DNA from: Pseudomonas serboccidentalis
GTDB lineage: Bacteria > Pseudomonadota > Gammaproteobacteria > Pseudomonadales > Pseudomonadaceae
DNA: 64,000 nt
NCBI RefSeq assembly: GCF_028830055.1
Contig: NZ_CP101655.1
Coordinates: forward strand, 3,792,553 to 3,856,552
Direction of reading: 5' to 3'
Below, piece by piece: positions 50,078-59,244 of the stretch. The notes beneath the pieces were generated by a model. That model saw only the letters and a program-made list of their open reading frames with translations, searched no databases and was not told where the DNA came from. Position numbers and translations under genes: made by a program. Every line of letters starts with the position of its first letter. Position 1 is the stretch's first letter.

Positions 50078-51277
50078 ATGCGCACTTCAACCTCCACCGG
50101 TATCTGGCTGCCGATCTTCGCCGGCCTCTGCGCCAGCCTGGTCAGCATCGGGCTGGCGCGTTTCGCTTACACCCCGTTGATCCCTTCGCTGATTGAAGCG
50201 CAGTGGTTCAGCGCCAATGATGTGGTCTACCTCGGTGCGGCCAATCTGGTCGGCTATCTGATCGGCGCCCTGCTCGGCCGGCCGACAGCGCGCCAGCTCG
50301 GCAATAAAAATGCCTTGCGGCTGATGATGCTGGTGGTCACGGCGGCTTTTTTTGCCTGTGCGTTTCCGTTGTCGGTGAGCTGGTTCTTCGGCTGGCGACT
50401 GCTGTCGGGGATTGCCGGTGGCGCGATCATGGTGCTGGTGGCCGCGACCGTACTGCCACACGTTCCGGCGGCTCGTAAGGGGCTTGCCAGCGGTGCGATC
50501 TTTCTCGGCATCGGTCTTGGCATTGCCGGCTCCGGGACGCTGGTACCGCCGCTGTTGAGCCTTGGCTTGCAAGCGACATGGCTGGGTCTGGGGGCCTTGG
50601 CCTTGTTGCTGACGGCGCTGAGCTGGTTCGGTTGGCCGTCTGATTTCCCGCACCCGCAGGTCGCGCATGAAAAGGCGCCCGTTGAAACGACGCCGCGCGG
50701 TGTGTATTTGCTGTTCGCCCAATACGCCTTCATGGCCGCCGGCCTGGTTCCGGCGATGGTGTTTCTGGTGGATTACGTGGCGCGTGGACTCGGCGCCGGG
50801 GCGCATGTCGGCGCGTTGATCTGGGTGATGTATGGTTTGGGCGCGATTGTCGGCCCGGTGAGTTACGGCTTTCTTGCCGATCAGCTTGGCGCGCGCTCAG
50901 GCATTCGCCTGGTGTTGGTGGTGCAGGCGATAGCCCTTGGGTTGCTGGCGATGTCCCACTCGTTTGTGGCGCTGGCGCTGCTGGCAGTGATACTCGGTTC
51001 ATTTCCGCCCGGCATCGTGCCGCTCGCCCTTGCGCGGGTACATGAGCTGGTGCCGGAGCATCACCGCCAGCAGATCGCCTGGAGCCGTGCCACGGTGTCC
51101 TTCGCGACCTTTCAGGCGTTGGCCGGATTTGCCTATTCAGCGCTGTTCAATGCCAGCGGCGGTCACCACGCGTTGTTGTTCGTCATCGCCGCTGGCGCGA
51201 TCGTCGTGGCGCTGCTGCTGGAGCAAGCCATGAAATGGCTGCCCGTCCCTATCGAACCGCACGGCTGCGCAAATTGA
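50078..51277 (+). CDS. MFS transporter, YbfB/YjiJ family
   Basis: The 399-residue protein has 12 predicted helices. The N-terminal text GLARFAYTPLIPSLIEAQWF is characteristic of the YbfB/YjiJ group of major facilitator permeases, which resemble sugar or drug efflux proteins. Substrate unknown. It is divergent from the LysR gene and followed 61 nt later by a quinone oxidoreductase gene, so all three may form a stress-response module. Confidence 0.9.
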   Translation: MRTSTSTGIWLPIFAGLCASLVSIGLARFAYTPLIPSLIEAQWFSANDVVYLGAANLVGYLIGALLGRPTARQLGNKNALRLMMLVVTAAFFACAFPLSVSWFFGWRLLSGIAGGAIMVLVAATVLPHVPAARKGLASGAIFLGIGLGIAGSGTLVPPLLSLGLQATWLGLGALALLLTALSWFGWPSDFPHPQVAHEKAPVETTPRGVYLLFAQYAFMAAGLVPAMVFLVDYVARGLGAGAHVGALIWVMYGLGAIVGPVSYGFLADQLGARSGIRLVLVVQAIALGLLAMSHSFVALALLAVILGSFPPGIVPLALARVHELVPEHHRQQIAWSRATVSFATFQALAGFAYSALFNASGGHHALLFVIAAGAIVVALLLEQAMKWLPVPIEPHGCAN

Positions 51278-51338
51278 AGGGAATCATTGTTTGCGCAACA
51301 CGCTCCCACTTACACAACCTGCACTCAGAGGAATCGAT

Positions 51339-52337
51339 ATGTCTCTGCCCAATGAAATGACCCGAATCGAAATCACCGAACCCGGTGGCCCCGAGGTCTT
51401 GCAACCCAAACACGTAGCGCTTGCGGTCGCTGCACAAGGTGAGGTGCTGATCCGCGTACACGCCGCCGGAATCAACCGGCCGGACGCTTTACAGCGTGCC
51501 GGCAAATACCCGATGAAACCTGGCATGAACCCGATCCCCGGGCTAGAGGTCGCTGGCGAAGTCGTGGCCCTCGGGGCCGGTGTCAGTCAGTTCGCTGTGG
51601 GCGACCAAGTCTGCGCGCTGACCAACGGCGGCGGTTATGCCGAATACTGCGCAGTCCCGGCTGGCCAGACCCTGCCGATTCCCCAAGGCCTGGATTGGGT
51701 ACACGCCGCCGCGATCCCGGAAACCTTCTTTACCGTGTGGGCCAACCTGTTCGGCCTCGGTGGCGCCAGCCGTGGTCAACGCGCACTGATTCACGGTGGC
51801 ACCAGCGGCATCGGCACTACCGCACTGATGCTGTGCCGCGAATTCGGTATAGAAGCGTTCGCCACCGCCGGCAGCCCGGACAAATGCGCAGCGATCCGCA
51901 ATCTCGGTGGCGACGCGATCAATTATCGCGATGAGGATTTCGCTGCGGTCATCGCCGAAAAAACCGCAGGCCAGGGCGTCAATGTGATCCTCGACATCAT
52001 GGGCGGATCGTATCTCAACAGTAACGTCAGCGCCCTGGCGATGGATGGCCGACTGGTCATGCTCGGTTTCCTCGGCGGCGCGCGGGCCAATGACTTTGAT
52101 CTGCTGGCGATGATGGCCAAACGCGCGGTCATCACCGGCTCCCTCTTGCGTGCCCGCACCGCTGCCGAAAAAGCCGCGATTGCCGATCAACTGCGTGAAC
52201 ACGTATGGCCGCTGCTGGCGTCCGGGCGCTGCCTGCCGATGATCGACAAGGTCTACCCATTCGCCGACGCCGCTCAGGCTCACGCGCACATGGAGGCGGG
52301 TGACCATATCGGCAAGATCGTGCTGCGGGTAGCGTGA
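51339..52337 (+). CDS. NAD(P)H-quinone oxidoreductase, zinc-less medium-chain dehydrogenase (PIG3/QOR-like)
   Basis: The 332-residue MDR enzyme lacks catalytic zinc ligands. It has VLIRVHAAGINRPDALQRAG (quinone-oxidoreductase motif), PIPGLEVAGEVVALG, the nucleotide motif LIHGGTSGIGTTALML (about residues 145-160), and VNVILDIMGGSYLN. Likely reaction: NADPH-dependent reduction of quinones or enones. The ATG at 51339 follows AGAGGAA; the frame extension upstream is not used. Confidence 0.92.
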   Translation: MSLPNEMTRIEITEPGGPEVLQPKHVALAVAAQGEVLIRVHAAGINRPDALQRAGKYPMKPGMNPIPGLEVAGEVVALGAGVSQFAVGDQVCALTNGGGYAEYCAVPAGQTLPIPQGLDWVHAAAIPETFFTVWANLFGLGGASRGQRALIHGGTSGIGTTALMLCREFGIEAFATAGSPDKCAAIRNLGGDAINYRDEDFAAVIAEKTAGQGVNVILDIMGGSYLNSNVSALAMDGRLVMLGFLGGARANDFDLLAMMAKRAVITGSLLRARTAAEKAAIADQLREHVWPLLASGRCLPMIDKVYPFADAAQAHAHMEAGDHIGKIVLRVA

Positions 52338-52449
52338 GTCCTTGCAGCATTTGGTAATCGTTGCGCCGGGGCGGTGGTCGAAAAACTCACGCGCAAACCG
52401 AGGCATCTGGTAAAAAGCCTTCTTTGTCTGCGCCTGGGTGAAACGTTTA

Positions 52450-53394
52450 ATGTTCCTGTCCTTCATGACGCGTCTGCGCCGCCGCCGTTTGGCGTTTGCC
52501 TGCATGGCTGCGTTGATCATTGGCGTGCCGACCAGTTGTGCCGTGCTCGAACACACCGAGCGCAAGCTGCTGTTTCGCATCGAACCGGGCACAGCCGGCT
52601 GGTATCACGGCTTGCCCGGCAGCGTGCAGGAACTCGACCTGCAGCCAAAAAGTTTCAAGGCCGGGCAGAACATTCATGCCTGGTGGTGGCCGGCGGAACG
52701 GGCGAACGCCCCGGCAATCCTCTATCTGCATGGCGTGCGCTGGAACCTCACCGGACAGTTGTTCCGCATCGAGCAATTGCGCGCGGCGGGCTACTCGGTG
52801 CTGGCCATCGACTATCGCGGTTTCGGCCAGAGCAAAGGTGATCTGCCTTCGGAAAGCAGCGTGTACGAAGATGCCCGTGTGGCGTGGGAGCGCTTCAAAC
52901 TGCTGCAGCCCGACCCGGGCAAGCGCCTGATCTACGGCCACTCCCTGGGTGGCGCCGTGGCCATTGATCTGGCCGCCGAACTCGGCCAGGACGCCGCCCG
53001 GGACCATACACCGCTGCCGGTCAAAGGCCTGGTGATCGAGTCGACGTTCACCTCCCTCGCCGACGTCGCGGCTGCTGTGGCCAACACCTCGTTGCCGGTG
53101 CGCTGGCTGCTGTCGCAGAAGTTCGACTCCATCGACAAGATCGCCGAGATTCACATGCCGCTGCTGGTGGTGCACGGCATGGCCGACGCATTCGTGCCGC
53201 CGCGCTTCAGTGAACAACTGTTCAATGCCGCTCGACAACCCAAGCGACTGCTGCTGGTACCGGGTGCCACCCACAACAACAGCATGGCGCTGGGCGGGCA
53301 GAATTACCGCAAGGCGATCGATGCACTGATGCAGTCCAGACCAGCCCCCCGCGTGGCCGGGCCGGCGCTGGCACGCAGCGCCCAGGATTCCTAG
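52450..53394 (+). CDS. alpha/beta hydrolase with N-terminal membrane segment (BEM46/YfhR-like)
   Basis: The roughly 314-residue protein has a basic start, one hydrophobic helix (LAFACMAALIIGVPTSCAVL, perhaps a lipoprotein-like signal with Cys near residue 31), and an alpha/beta hydrolase domain: AILYLHGVRWN (oxyanion), AIDYRGFGQSKGD, nucleophile elbow IYGHSLGGAVAID (Ser in G-H-S-L-G), Asp in VHGMADAFVPP, and His in VPGATHNNS. Several starts are possible (GTG 52438, ATG 52450, ATG 52465) and no strong ribosome site separates them. It converges on the ABC exporter gene with 4-nt overlap. Confidence 0.85.
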   Translation: MFLSFMTRLRRRRLAFACMAALIIGVPTSCAVLEHTERKLLFRIEPGTAGWYHGLPGSVQELDLQPKSFKAGQNIHAWWWPAERANAPAILYLHGVRWNLTGQLFRIEQLRAAGYSVLAIDYRGFGQSKGDLPSESSVYEDARVAWERFKLLQPDPGKRLIYGHSLGGAVAIDLAAELGQDAARDHTPLPVKGLVIESTFTSLADVAAAVANTSLPVRWLLSQKFDSIDKIAEIHMPLLVVHGMADAFVPPRFSEQLFNAARQPKRLLLVPGATHNNSMALGGQNYRKAIDALMQSRPAPRVAGPALARSAQDS

Positions 53395-55202
53395 CGATAG
53401 CCTCGGGCCTGCAGGTCGAACAGTCTGGCGTAATGTCCATTGGCCGCGATCAGTTGCGGGTGATCGCCCTGCTCCAGTATCCGTCCGGCCTCCAGCACGA
53501 TGATCTGATCGGCGTTGCGCACACTGGAAAAGCGGTGGGAGATCAATAAGGTCATGCGACCTTCGGTGTGTTGGCTGAAATGCTCGAACACCGCCGCTTC
53601 CGCAGCCGGATCCAGGGCCGAGGTCGGTTCGTCGAGGATCAGGATGTCGGCATCGCGGCGCATGTACGCCCGGGACAGGGCAATCTTTTGCCACTGCCCA
53701 CCGGACAACTCCTGACCACCGGCAAACCAGCGACCCAGCTGCGTGGCGTAGCCACGGTCGAGCCCCTCAATGAAGGATGCGGCCATGCCTTCGGTAGCCG
53801 CTGCCTTCCAGCGCTGTTCTTCATTGAACGCCGCGGTATCACCGACGCCGATGTTCTCACCCACGGTGAACTGGTAGCGGATGTAGTCCTGGAAAATCAC
53901 GCCGATACGCCGGCGCAACGTTGTCTCATCCCAATCCTGCAAGTCGCTGCCATCGAGCAGAATCCGGCCTTGATCGGGCCTGTACAGGCGGGTCAGCAGC
54001 TTGATCAGCGTGGTCTTGCCTGAGCCGTTCTCACCCACCAGCGCCATGCTCCTGCCCGGTACCAGATGCAGGTCGATGCCCTCCAGCGCCGTTCGGTTGG
54101 CCCCCGGATAACGGAAACCGACGTTTTCAAAGCGCAGACCATCGCCCGGTTGCGCGCCGACCGTGAGATGACCGGAATCGGCCAGCACCGGTTCGGCCAG
54201 GTATTCGTAGAGGTTGGACAGGTACAAACCGTCCTCGTACAAGCCGCTGATCGCGCTCAGGCTGCTGCTGACCGCGCCCTGTCCCTGCTTGAACAGCACC
54301 AGGTACATGGTCATCTGGCCCAGACTGATATTGCCATGCACCGCGTCGATCACCACCCAGGCATAGGCAAGATAGAACGCTCCAGTGCCGAGCAGTCCGA
54401 GACCGAAGCCCCAGCCATCGCGACGCAGCGTCAGACGCCGGTCCTCGGCATAGAGCCTGGCAAAGGTGTCCCGGTAACGTTGCAACAGCAGCGGCGCGAA
54501 GCCGAACAGTTTGACCTCTTTGATGTAGGCCTCATGGGACAGCAGGGTTTCGATGTAATTTTGCTGCCGACTTTCTGGGGCACGACGGGTGAACAAGCGG
54601 AAAGCGTCACCGGAAAAATGCGCCTCGGCGAAGAACACCGGCAATGCACCCACCACCAGCAACACCAGCGCCCACGGCGAGAAATGCACCAGCAGCACGC
54701 CGAAGCTGATCAGCATGATCAGGTTCTGGATCAATCCCAGCGACTTCATCACCAGCGCCAGCGGCCGGGTCGAGGCTTCGCGGCGCACGCGGACCAGCTT
54801 GTCGTAAAACTCGGAGTTCTCGAACTGCACCAGCGACAGGGTCTGCGCCTTTTCCAGAATCAGCGTGTTGACCTTCTGCCCCAATTGCACCCGCAGCAGC
54901 GACTGCTGGACCGACAACGCCCGTTGCGTGCCGGACAACAGCGCCAACACCCCCGCCTCCATCAGCACATAACGCAACACCGGCCACAGCGGCGCATCGC
55001 CCTGCTGTGCGTGCAACTGCATCGCCGTCACCACTGCGTCGACAATGCGCTGGCCCAGCCACGCGGCCAGCGCTGGCAGTACACCGGCAATCAAGGTCGC
55101 CAGCACCAAGCCCAGAAACAGTCCGCGTGAGGTCGCCCAGACCAGAAGCAAGGCGCGCCGGGCCTGATCCAACAGAGCGTGGAAGCGGGAAATCAAAGGC
55201 AT
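53391..55202 (-). CDS. ABC exporter, fused membrane and ATPase domains
   Basis: The 603-residue half-transporter has an N-terminal six-helix domain (GLFLGLVLATLIAGVLPALA and others, to about residue 320) and a C-terminal ATPase: Walker A LVGENGSGKTTLIKLL, signature ELSGGQWQKIALSRAY, Walker B DILILDEPTSALDP, switch His in LLISHRFSS. It should act as a homodimer in the inner membrane, similar to lipid or peptide exporters. There is no adjacent accessory gene that identifies the substrate. The ATG at 55202 is favoured over one 12 codons upstream. Confidence 0.9.
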   Translation of the reverse strand: MPLISRFHALLDQARRALLLVWATSRGLFLGLVLATLIAGVLPALAAWLGQRIVDAVVTAMQLHAQQGDAPLWPVLRYVLMEAGVLALLSGTQRALSVQQSLLRVQLGQKVNTLILEKAQTLSLVQFENSEFYDKLVRVRREASTRPLALVMKSLGLIQNLIMLISFGVLLVHFSPWALVLLVVGALPVFFAEAHFSGDAFRLFTRRAPESRQQNYIETLLSHEAYIKEVKLFGFAPLLLQRYRDTFARLYAEDRRLTLRRDGWGFGLGLLGTGAFYLAYAWVVIDAVHGNISLGQMTMYLVLFKQGQGAVSSSLSAISGLYEDGLYLSNLYEYLAEPVLADSGHLTVGAQPGDGLRFENVGFRYPGANRTALEGIDLHLVPGRSMALVGENGSGKTTLIKLLTRLYRPDQGRILLDGSDLQDWDETTLRRRIGVIFQDYIRYQFTVGENIGVGDTAAFNEEQRWKAAATEGMAASFIEGLDRGYATQLGRWFAGGQELSGGQWQKIALSRAYMRRDADILILDEPTSALDPAAEAAVFEHFSQHTEGRMTLLISHRFSSVRNADQIIVLEAGRILEQGDHPQLIAANGHYARLFDLQARGYR

Positions 55203-55404
55203 GGAACGGTGAGCTCGACGGCAGATAGAGCCTGCCATGGTACTCCGCAGGTTTGATCCGTGCTGAAACCGCGCTTTTTCATGAGAAAAACATCTGGAAA
55301 AACTCTGCCCTTTCCGGCGTCCAATGCTCTGCTATGTTTTAACCGCCCCTCGCGGAACCTGACGAACATCGCCGCATTCCGCGCCTACTGCCAGGAACGC
55401 CACC

Positions 55405-55818
55405 ATGCGAATCAATCCCTACCTGATCTTCAACGGCAACTGCCGTGAGGCCTTCACCTTCTACGAGCAAGCCCTGCAGGGAAAACTCGAAGCGATGATG
55501 ACCTTCGGCGAAACACCCGCCGCCGAACACGTACCGAAAGAGCACCACAACCTGGTCATCCACACCTGCCTGAAGGTCGGTGACCAGATGATCATGGCCT
55601 CCGACACCACGCCTGACCGGCCAACCGGGGGCATGAGCGGTTGCTCGATCTCCCTCAACGTCGACAGCATTGCCGAAGCCGAGCGAGTGTTTAATGCGCT
55701 GGCCAGGGACGGTCGCGTTGACATGCCGCTGGAAGCGACGTTCTGGGCCGCCCGTTTCGGCATGCTGGTGGATCGCTTTGGCGTGTCGTGGATGGTCAAT
55801 TGCGAGAGCGACAAGTGA
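55405..55818 (+). CDS. VOC-superfamily protein, PhnB-like
   Basis: The 137-residue protein is a small glyoxalase-fold protein of the PhnB/YjdN type: INPYLIFNGNCREAFTFYEQ at the N-terminus, HLVIHTCLKVGDQMIMASDT-like text in the middle (here HNLVIHTCLKVGDQ, MIMASDT), and FWAARFGMLVDRFGVSWMV at the end. Such proteins are dimers with uncertain metal chemistry. An AGGAACG site precedes the ATG. A terminator follows the stop. Confidence 0.9.
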   Translation: MRINPYLIFNGNCREAFTFYEQALQGKLEAMMTFGETPAAEHVPKEHHNLVIHTCLKVGDQMIMASDTTPDRPTGGMSGCSISLNVDSIAEAERVFNALARDGRVDMPLEATFWAARFGMLVDRFGVSWMVNCESDK

Positions 55819-55840
55819 GGCTGACGCCTCTTCAGGCATG

Positions 55841-55875
55841 AAAAAGCCCAACCTCTTCAGGCTGGGCTTCTTTGA
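55841..55875. terminator. Rho-independent terminator
   Basis: A near-perfect 10-bp stem, AGCCCAACCT / AGGCTGGGCT (one mismatch), with a CTTC loop is preceded by A5 and followed by TCTTT. It separates the converging PhnB-like gene and the small secreted protein gene, and can serve both. Confidence 0.8.
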
Positions 55876-56205
55876 TTAACGCTGGGCCAGCTCATGCCGC
55901 ACGCATTGCTCGTAATAGGTCTGCTTGACCGCCGCCGGCTTGAGCTTCGACGTGCTGTTGTAGGTCTGCTCGGTAATCCCCATTGCCGTCATGCGCATCC
56001 ACGGTTGCTGGAACTTGCGCACCTGTAGCTGCTTGCGCGCGCCGTACAGGGAGATTCCCGACAGTTTCGACTGCTGGGCACCGGCGGCGATATCCGAACC
56101 CCATATACAGGCAAACCGATGACTTTTGCTCAACTCTTTCGCCTGAACTCCCGAGGCAAACGCAGCCAGGGAAAGCGTTGCAACGGTTATGACAATCGTC
56201 CGCAT
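55876..56205 (-). CDS. small secreted protein of unknown function
   Basis: The 109-residue product has a Sec signal (MRTIVITVATLSLAAFASGVQA-KE). The mature part is basic, with two Cys (FACIWGSD and YEQCVRHEL) that could form a disulfide. I recognise no family. Similar short periplasmic proteins are common in Pseudomonas. It converges on the PhnB-like gene across a shared terminator. Confidence 0.72.
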   Translation of the reverse strand: MRTIVITVATLSLAAFASGVQAKELSKSHRFACIWGSDIAAGAQQSKLSGISLYGARKQLQVRKFQQPWMRMTAMGITEQTYNSTSKLKPAAVKQTYYEQCVRHELAQR

Positions 56206-56372
56206 ATAGCCAACCTAACCTTTTGAAAAAAGGCGAGTTTGCCCGGGATGATAAAACCCGGGGGCCAGCAATTTGCCGCCTTGTGTCAGGACCTACCGCT
56301 CGTCCAGCGACCTGCACCTTGGCCCTGCCCATGCTTCCAATGCGGTACACCCCTCGTACGGAAGGCCAGAAA

Positions 56373-56648
56373 ATGAACAAGAAAATGGCAACCCTGGCAC
56401 TGGCAAGTCTGATGCTGATGGGCTCGGGCTTCACACTGGCATCCGAAGCGGCAGGATCTGCCGCACCGCCCACCGCCATTCCCGGCGTGAACCAGTCCAG
56501 CAACAAGTCCGAATCCAACGAAGAAAAAGCCAACAAAAAAGGTGAGGAAGCCTCTGGTTCAAACTCCGGCGCAGAATCGAAAGAAACCGAGAAAGACGCG
56601 GCCACCTCCAGCGACTCGGAAGATATTCAGAGCACGCCGAAACAGTAA
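56373..56648 (+). CDS. small secreted Ser/Glu/Lys-rich protein
   Basis: The 91-residue product has a signal peptide (KKMATLALASLMLMGSGFTL, cleavage near LA-SEAAG) and a low-complexity mature region rich in Ser, Glu, Lys, Asn and Ala. That region is probably disordered and has no Cys or aromatic residues. GGAAGG precedes the ATG. A role in the periplasm or matrix is possible, but nothing specific can be said. Confidence 0.7.
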   Translation: MNKKMATLALASLMLMGSGFTLASEAAGSAAPPTAIPGVNQSSNKSESNEEKANKKGEEASGSNSGAESKETEKDAATSSDSEDIQSTPKQ

Positions 56649-56679
56649 CCACTGGATTGAATGACAGCGAACGCCGATC

Positions 56680-56925
56680 ATGCGGCAGATCGTCAATGAC
56701 CTGCAGATGAATGACCGAATGCCGAAAAAGCCACCGCAACCCCCAGCCGCGACGACCACCGCAGCTGACATCGAACGCTCGATTCAGGCGCTTAACAAAA
56801 TGGCCGAGCGCCTTTGGGGCGACGGCCGAGAAGCGGAGGCAAAGGCGCTGCTGGATGCACTGGATGCGCTGAACCGGGCGCTGGACCGGATCAGGATTGG
56901 TGAGAGCCGCCGGGTTCTGCATTGA
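56680..56925 (+). CDS. small helical hypothetical protein
   Basis: The 81-residue product begins with a Pro-rich stretch and continues with an amphipathic helical region (ADIERSIQALNKMAERLWGD, LLDALDALNRALDRIRIG). It follows the small secreted protein gene by 31 nt on the same strand. The ATG lacks a strong ribosome site. I recognise no family, and the call rests on coding-like composition. Confidence 0.45.
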   Translation: MRQIVNDLQMNDRMPKKPPQPPAATTTAADIERSIQALNKMAERLWGDGREAEAKALLDALDALNRALDRIRIGESRRVLH

Positions 56926-57039
56926 GCCCGGTCTGCGCGCAGCGATCTAGGAGCCTTCGCGCAAAGCTCACGCGCATGAAAAAGGCCGATGTCAGTTCAT
57001 CACCAGCAACAGGCGCGCATCGAGCCATTGGCATCTATC

Positions 57040-57483
57040 CTAGTGCGCAAGATGTCCGTATCCGGCAGCACGGGTGAAGTCGGCCAAATGCCAGATATCA
57101 CCGTTCGCCCCCCAGGTTCCGTCAACAACATCCTCGATTTGTATTGAACTCAGCAACTGGCGCTGATCCCCCGCTGCCAGGCTCGATTGCATCGCGTAAT
57201 GCAGGTCGCGCACGTAGCGCTGGCGCATCGGCGCATCAAGAACGCCGGCAGGCACCTTGACGATGACCATGCATGGGACAACCCGGGCATGAGGAGCAAC
57301 ACCACCGCACAGCCATTCATCAGCCTGTACCTCCTCGATGAGCACCCAGCACAAGGCGCGCTGCTGAGGGGCATCGCCCATGTGTTCATTAATCATTGCC
57401 GCGTCACTCACGCTTCTAAGCAATTGCTGGCGCTGTAGCGGATTGAAAGCGCCGGTAGGCACCTTGATCAGGATGTTTGGCAT
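57040..57483 (-). CDS. two-module tautomerase-like protein
   Basis: The 147-residue product starts Met-Pro (MPNILIKVPTGAFNPLQRQQ), giving after Met removal the catalytic Pro1 typical of 4-oxalocrotonate tautomerase relatives. It contains a second similar block (MVIVKVPAGVLDAPMRQRYV) preceded by Cys rather than Pro. The overall size matches fused tautomerase (cis-CaaD or malonate-semialdehyde decarboxylase-like) proteins. GAGG precedes the ATG at 57483. It is divergent from a GlxA-type regulator, which may control it. Confidence 0.75.
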   Translation of the reverse strand: MPNILIKVPTGAFNPLQRQQLLRSVSDAAMINEHMGDAPQQRALCWVLIEEVQADEWLCGGVAPHARVVPCMVIVKVPAGVLDAPMRQRYVRDLHYAMQSSLAAGDQRQLLSSIQIEDVVDGTWGANGDIWHLADFTRAAGYGHLAH

Positions 57484-57588
57484 GGCGAAACCTCGTTGTG
57501 ACTCGTGGTTGACTGGAGGCGCCATTGGGCCAGTTATCTCCCGACTCGATAAGTGACCGATTCGTCTTCTTTCGGGCATAATCGGACA

Positions 57589-58551
57589 ATGTATGATTTC
57601 ACTGTTCTGGTCTTCCCCGGGTCGTTCAGCTCAAGCGTAGCCGTCACCCTGGATATCCTCGGCACCGCCGCAACACTTGCGCAGCGGCGAGGCCTTGCCG
57701 TGCCACGCTGGCGAGTGTGTGGACCTCAGTCAGGGCTGATAACGCTAGGGCAAGGCATGCAACTGTTGATCGACGAACTGACGACAGACGTCGAGGACCA
57801 CTCCTGCTGGATCATTCCGGGCCTTGGCATCAGCGACTTCGACGCGCTGCTGCAGCGTCTTGAGGAGGACTGGGTACTTCAGACGCTGCCCGCGCTGAGG
57901 GTACATGTGAATAAGGGAAATGAGATTGCAGCCTCGTGCTCGGCAGTCTTTCTCCTGCATGCCGCAGGACTACTGGGTGGTCGACAGGTAACCACCTCCT
58001 GGTGGCTCGCTCCCTGGCTGTCGAGCATTGCGCCTGATTGCATTGTCGACCCCAACGTCATGGTGCTCTGCGACGCACCCTTGACGACTGCTGGCGCAGC
58101 CTTCGCGCAAACTGACCTGATGCTGCACCTGCTGCGCAGACGCCTGTCGCCGGAGCTCGCCGACTATGTGGGCAAGGCTCTTCTCCTCGACAGCCGCCAA
58201 TTGCAATCCCCATTCATCAATCCGGCAATCATGGCCCAGGGCAATACGCTGGTCGCCAACCTCACTGCCTACATAGAAGCACGCCTGCCCCACCCCCCCA
58301 GTGTCCCGAGCCTTGCGGCGTATGCCGGCATGTCTGAGCGAACGCTGTCGCGGCACCTTCGCAAAGCAACCGGCCTCTCAACCCAATATCTGATCCAGCG
58401 TGTGCAACTGAACAGAGCCCGCGTGCTACTGGAAACCAGCAGATACTCCGTTGAATCCATCGCCGAGCAGGTGGGATACCAGGATGCCACGGCCCTACGG
58501 CGACTGATGCGCCGCCTGTTGAACGCGTCCCCAAAACAACTGCGCCGGTAA
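57589..58551 (+). CDS. GlxA-type regulator (DJ-1/PfpI-like plus AraC domain)
   Basis: The 320-residue protein has an N-terminal DJ-1-like domain (YDFTVLVFPGSFSSSVAVTL, IIPGLGISDFDALLQ, EIAASCSAVFLLHAAGLLGG with Cys at the nucleophile-elbow position) and a C-terminal AraC pair (PSLAAYAGMSERTLSRHLRK, YSVESIAEQVGYQDATALRR). The ATG at 57589 begins the domain. It is divergent from the tautomerase gene and is followed by a reductase gene, both candidate targets. Confidence 0.9.
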   Translation: MYDFTVLVFPGSFSSSVAVTLDILGTAATLAQRRGLAVPRWRVCGPQSGLITLGQGMQLLIDELTTDVEDHSCWIIPGLGISDFDALLQRLEEDWVLQTLPALRVHVNKGNEIAASCSAVFLLHAAGLLGGRQVTTSWWLAPWLSSIAPDCIVDPNVMVLCDAPLTTAGAAFAQTDLMLHLLRRRLSPELADYVGKALLLDSRQLQSPFINPAIMAQGNTLVANLTAYIEARLPHPPSVPSLAAYAGMSERTLSRHLRKATGLSTQYLIQRVQLNRARVLLETSRYSVESIAEQVGYQDATALRRLMRRLLNASPKQLRR

Positions 58552-58616
58552 AATCTGTGCATGAGTTCAGGCTCGTGCGAAACTTCACCGACTTGCGAAT
58601 CACGGACGTTGTTGAA

Positions 58617-59150
58617 ATGGTGTGCCTGCTTGCTGTCTCTGGAAGTCTGCGCCAGACCTCCTCCAACTCGATTTTGCTACGAGCAACTGAGCGTCTATGC
58701 CCCGACGGGGTATTGGTCAGGCATTACGAAGGTATAGGTGAATTGCCTCACTTCAACCCGGATCTGCTCGAGGATCCCCCCGAGACAGTCATAGCGTTAT
58801 GGTCAATTATCGGGCAAGCGGATGGGCTGTTGTTTTCATGCCCCGAATACGCTCGAGGTATTCCCGGCTCATTCAAAAACATGCTCGATTGGCTCGTGAG
58901 CAGTGAAGAGTTTCCGGGCAAGCCTGTCGCGCTTTTCAACGCTTCGCCCAGAGCCAGTCACGCGCAAGCTGCATTGCGTCTGGTACTGGATACGATGTCA
59001 GCGCGCATCATCGAGGAAGCGTCAATGACTGTTAACCTCCTGTCCAGCCGATTGAGCGCCGAAAGCATTGCCGCCGACCCGGTGCTGGGACCAATGATCG
59101 GTACTGCGCTCGACGCTTTTAAACGACGCCTCGACAATCAAAACCTATGA
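58617..59150 (+). CDS. NAD(P)H-dependent FMN reductase, flavodoxin-like
   Basis: The 177-residue protein has the flavin phosphate loop VSGSLRQTSSNSILL (residues 7-21) and the second flavin contact SCPEYARGIPGSFKNMLDWL (about residues 82-101), as in ChrR/SsuE-like reductases. Likely reaction: NAD(P)H-dependent reduction of FMN or quinones. The start ATG 58617 fits the fold; a GTG at 58557 would add 20 residues. It is co-directional with the GlxA-type gene. Confidence 0.9.
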   Translation: MVCLLAVSGSLRQTSSNSILLRATERLCPDGVLVRHYEGIGELPHFNPDLLEDPPETVIALWSIIGQADGLLFSCPEYARGIPGSFKNMLDWLVSSEEFPGKPVALFNASPRASHAQAALRLVLDTMSARIIEEASMTVNLLSSRLSAESIAADPVLGPMIGTALDAFKRRLDNQNL

Positions 59151-59244
59151 TGCTCCAACATGGGTTTCACCCGGTGAAATCGGGTCTTCCTTCGAATTGC
59201 CATAGATACCCCGTACGCGGCAGAGATCGGTACTCTTCCGATAC

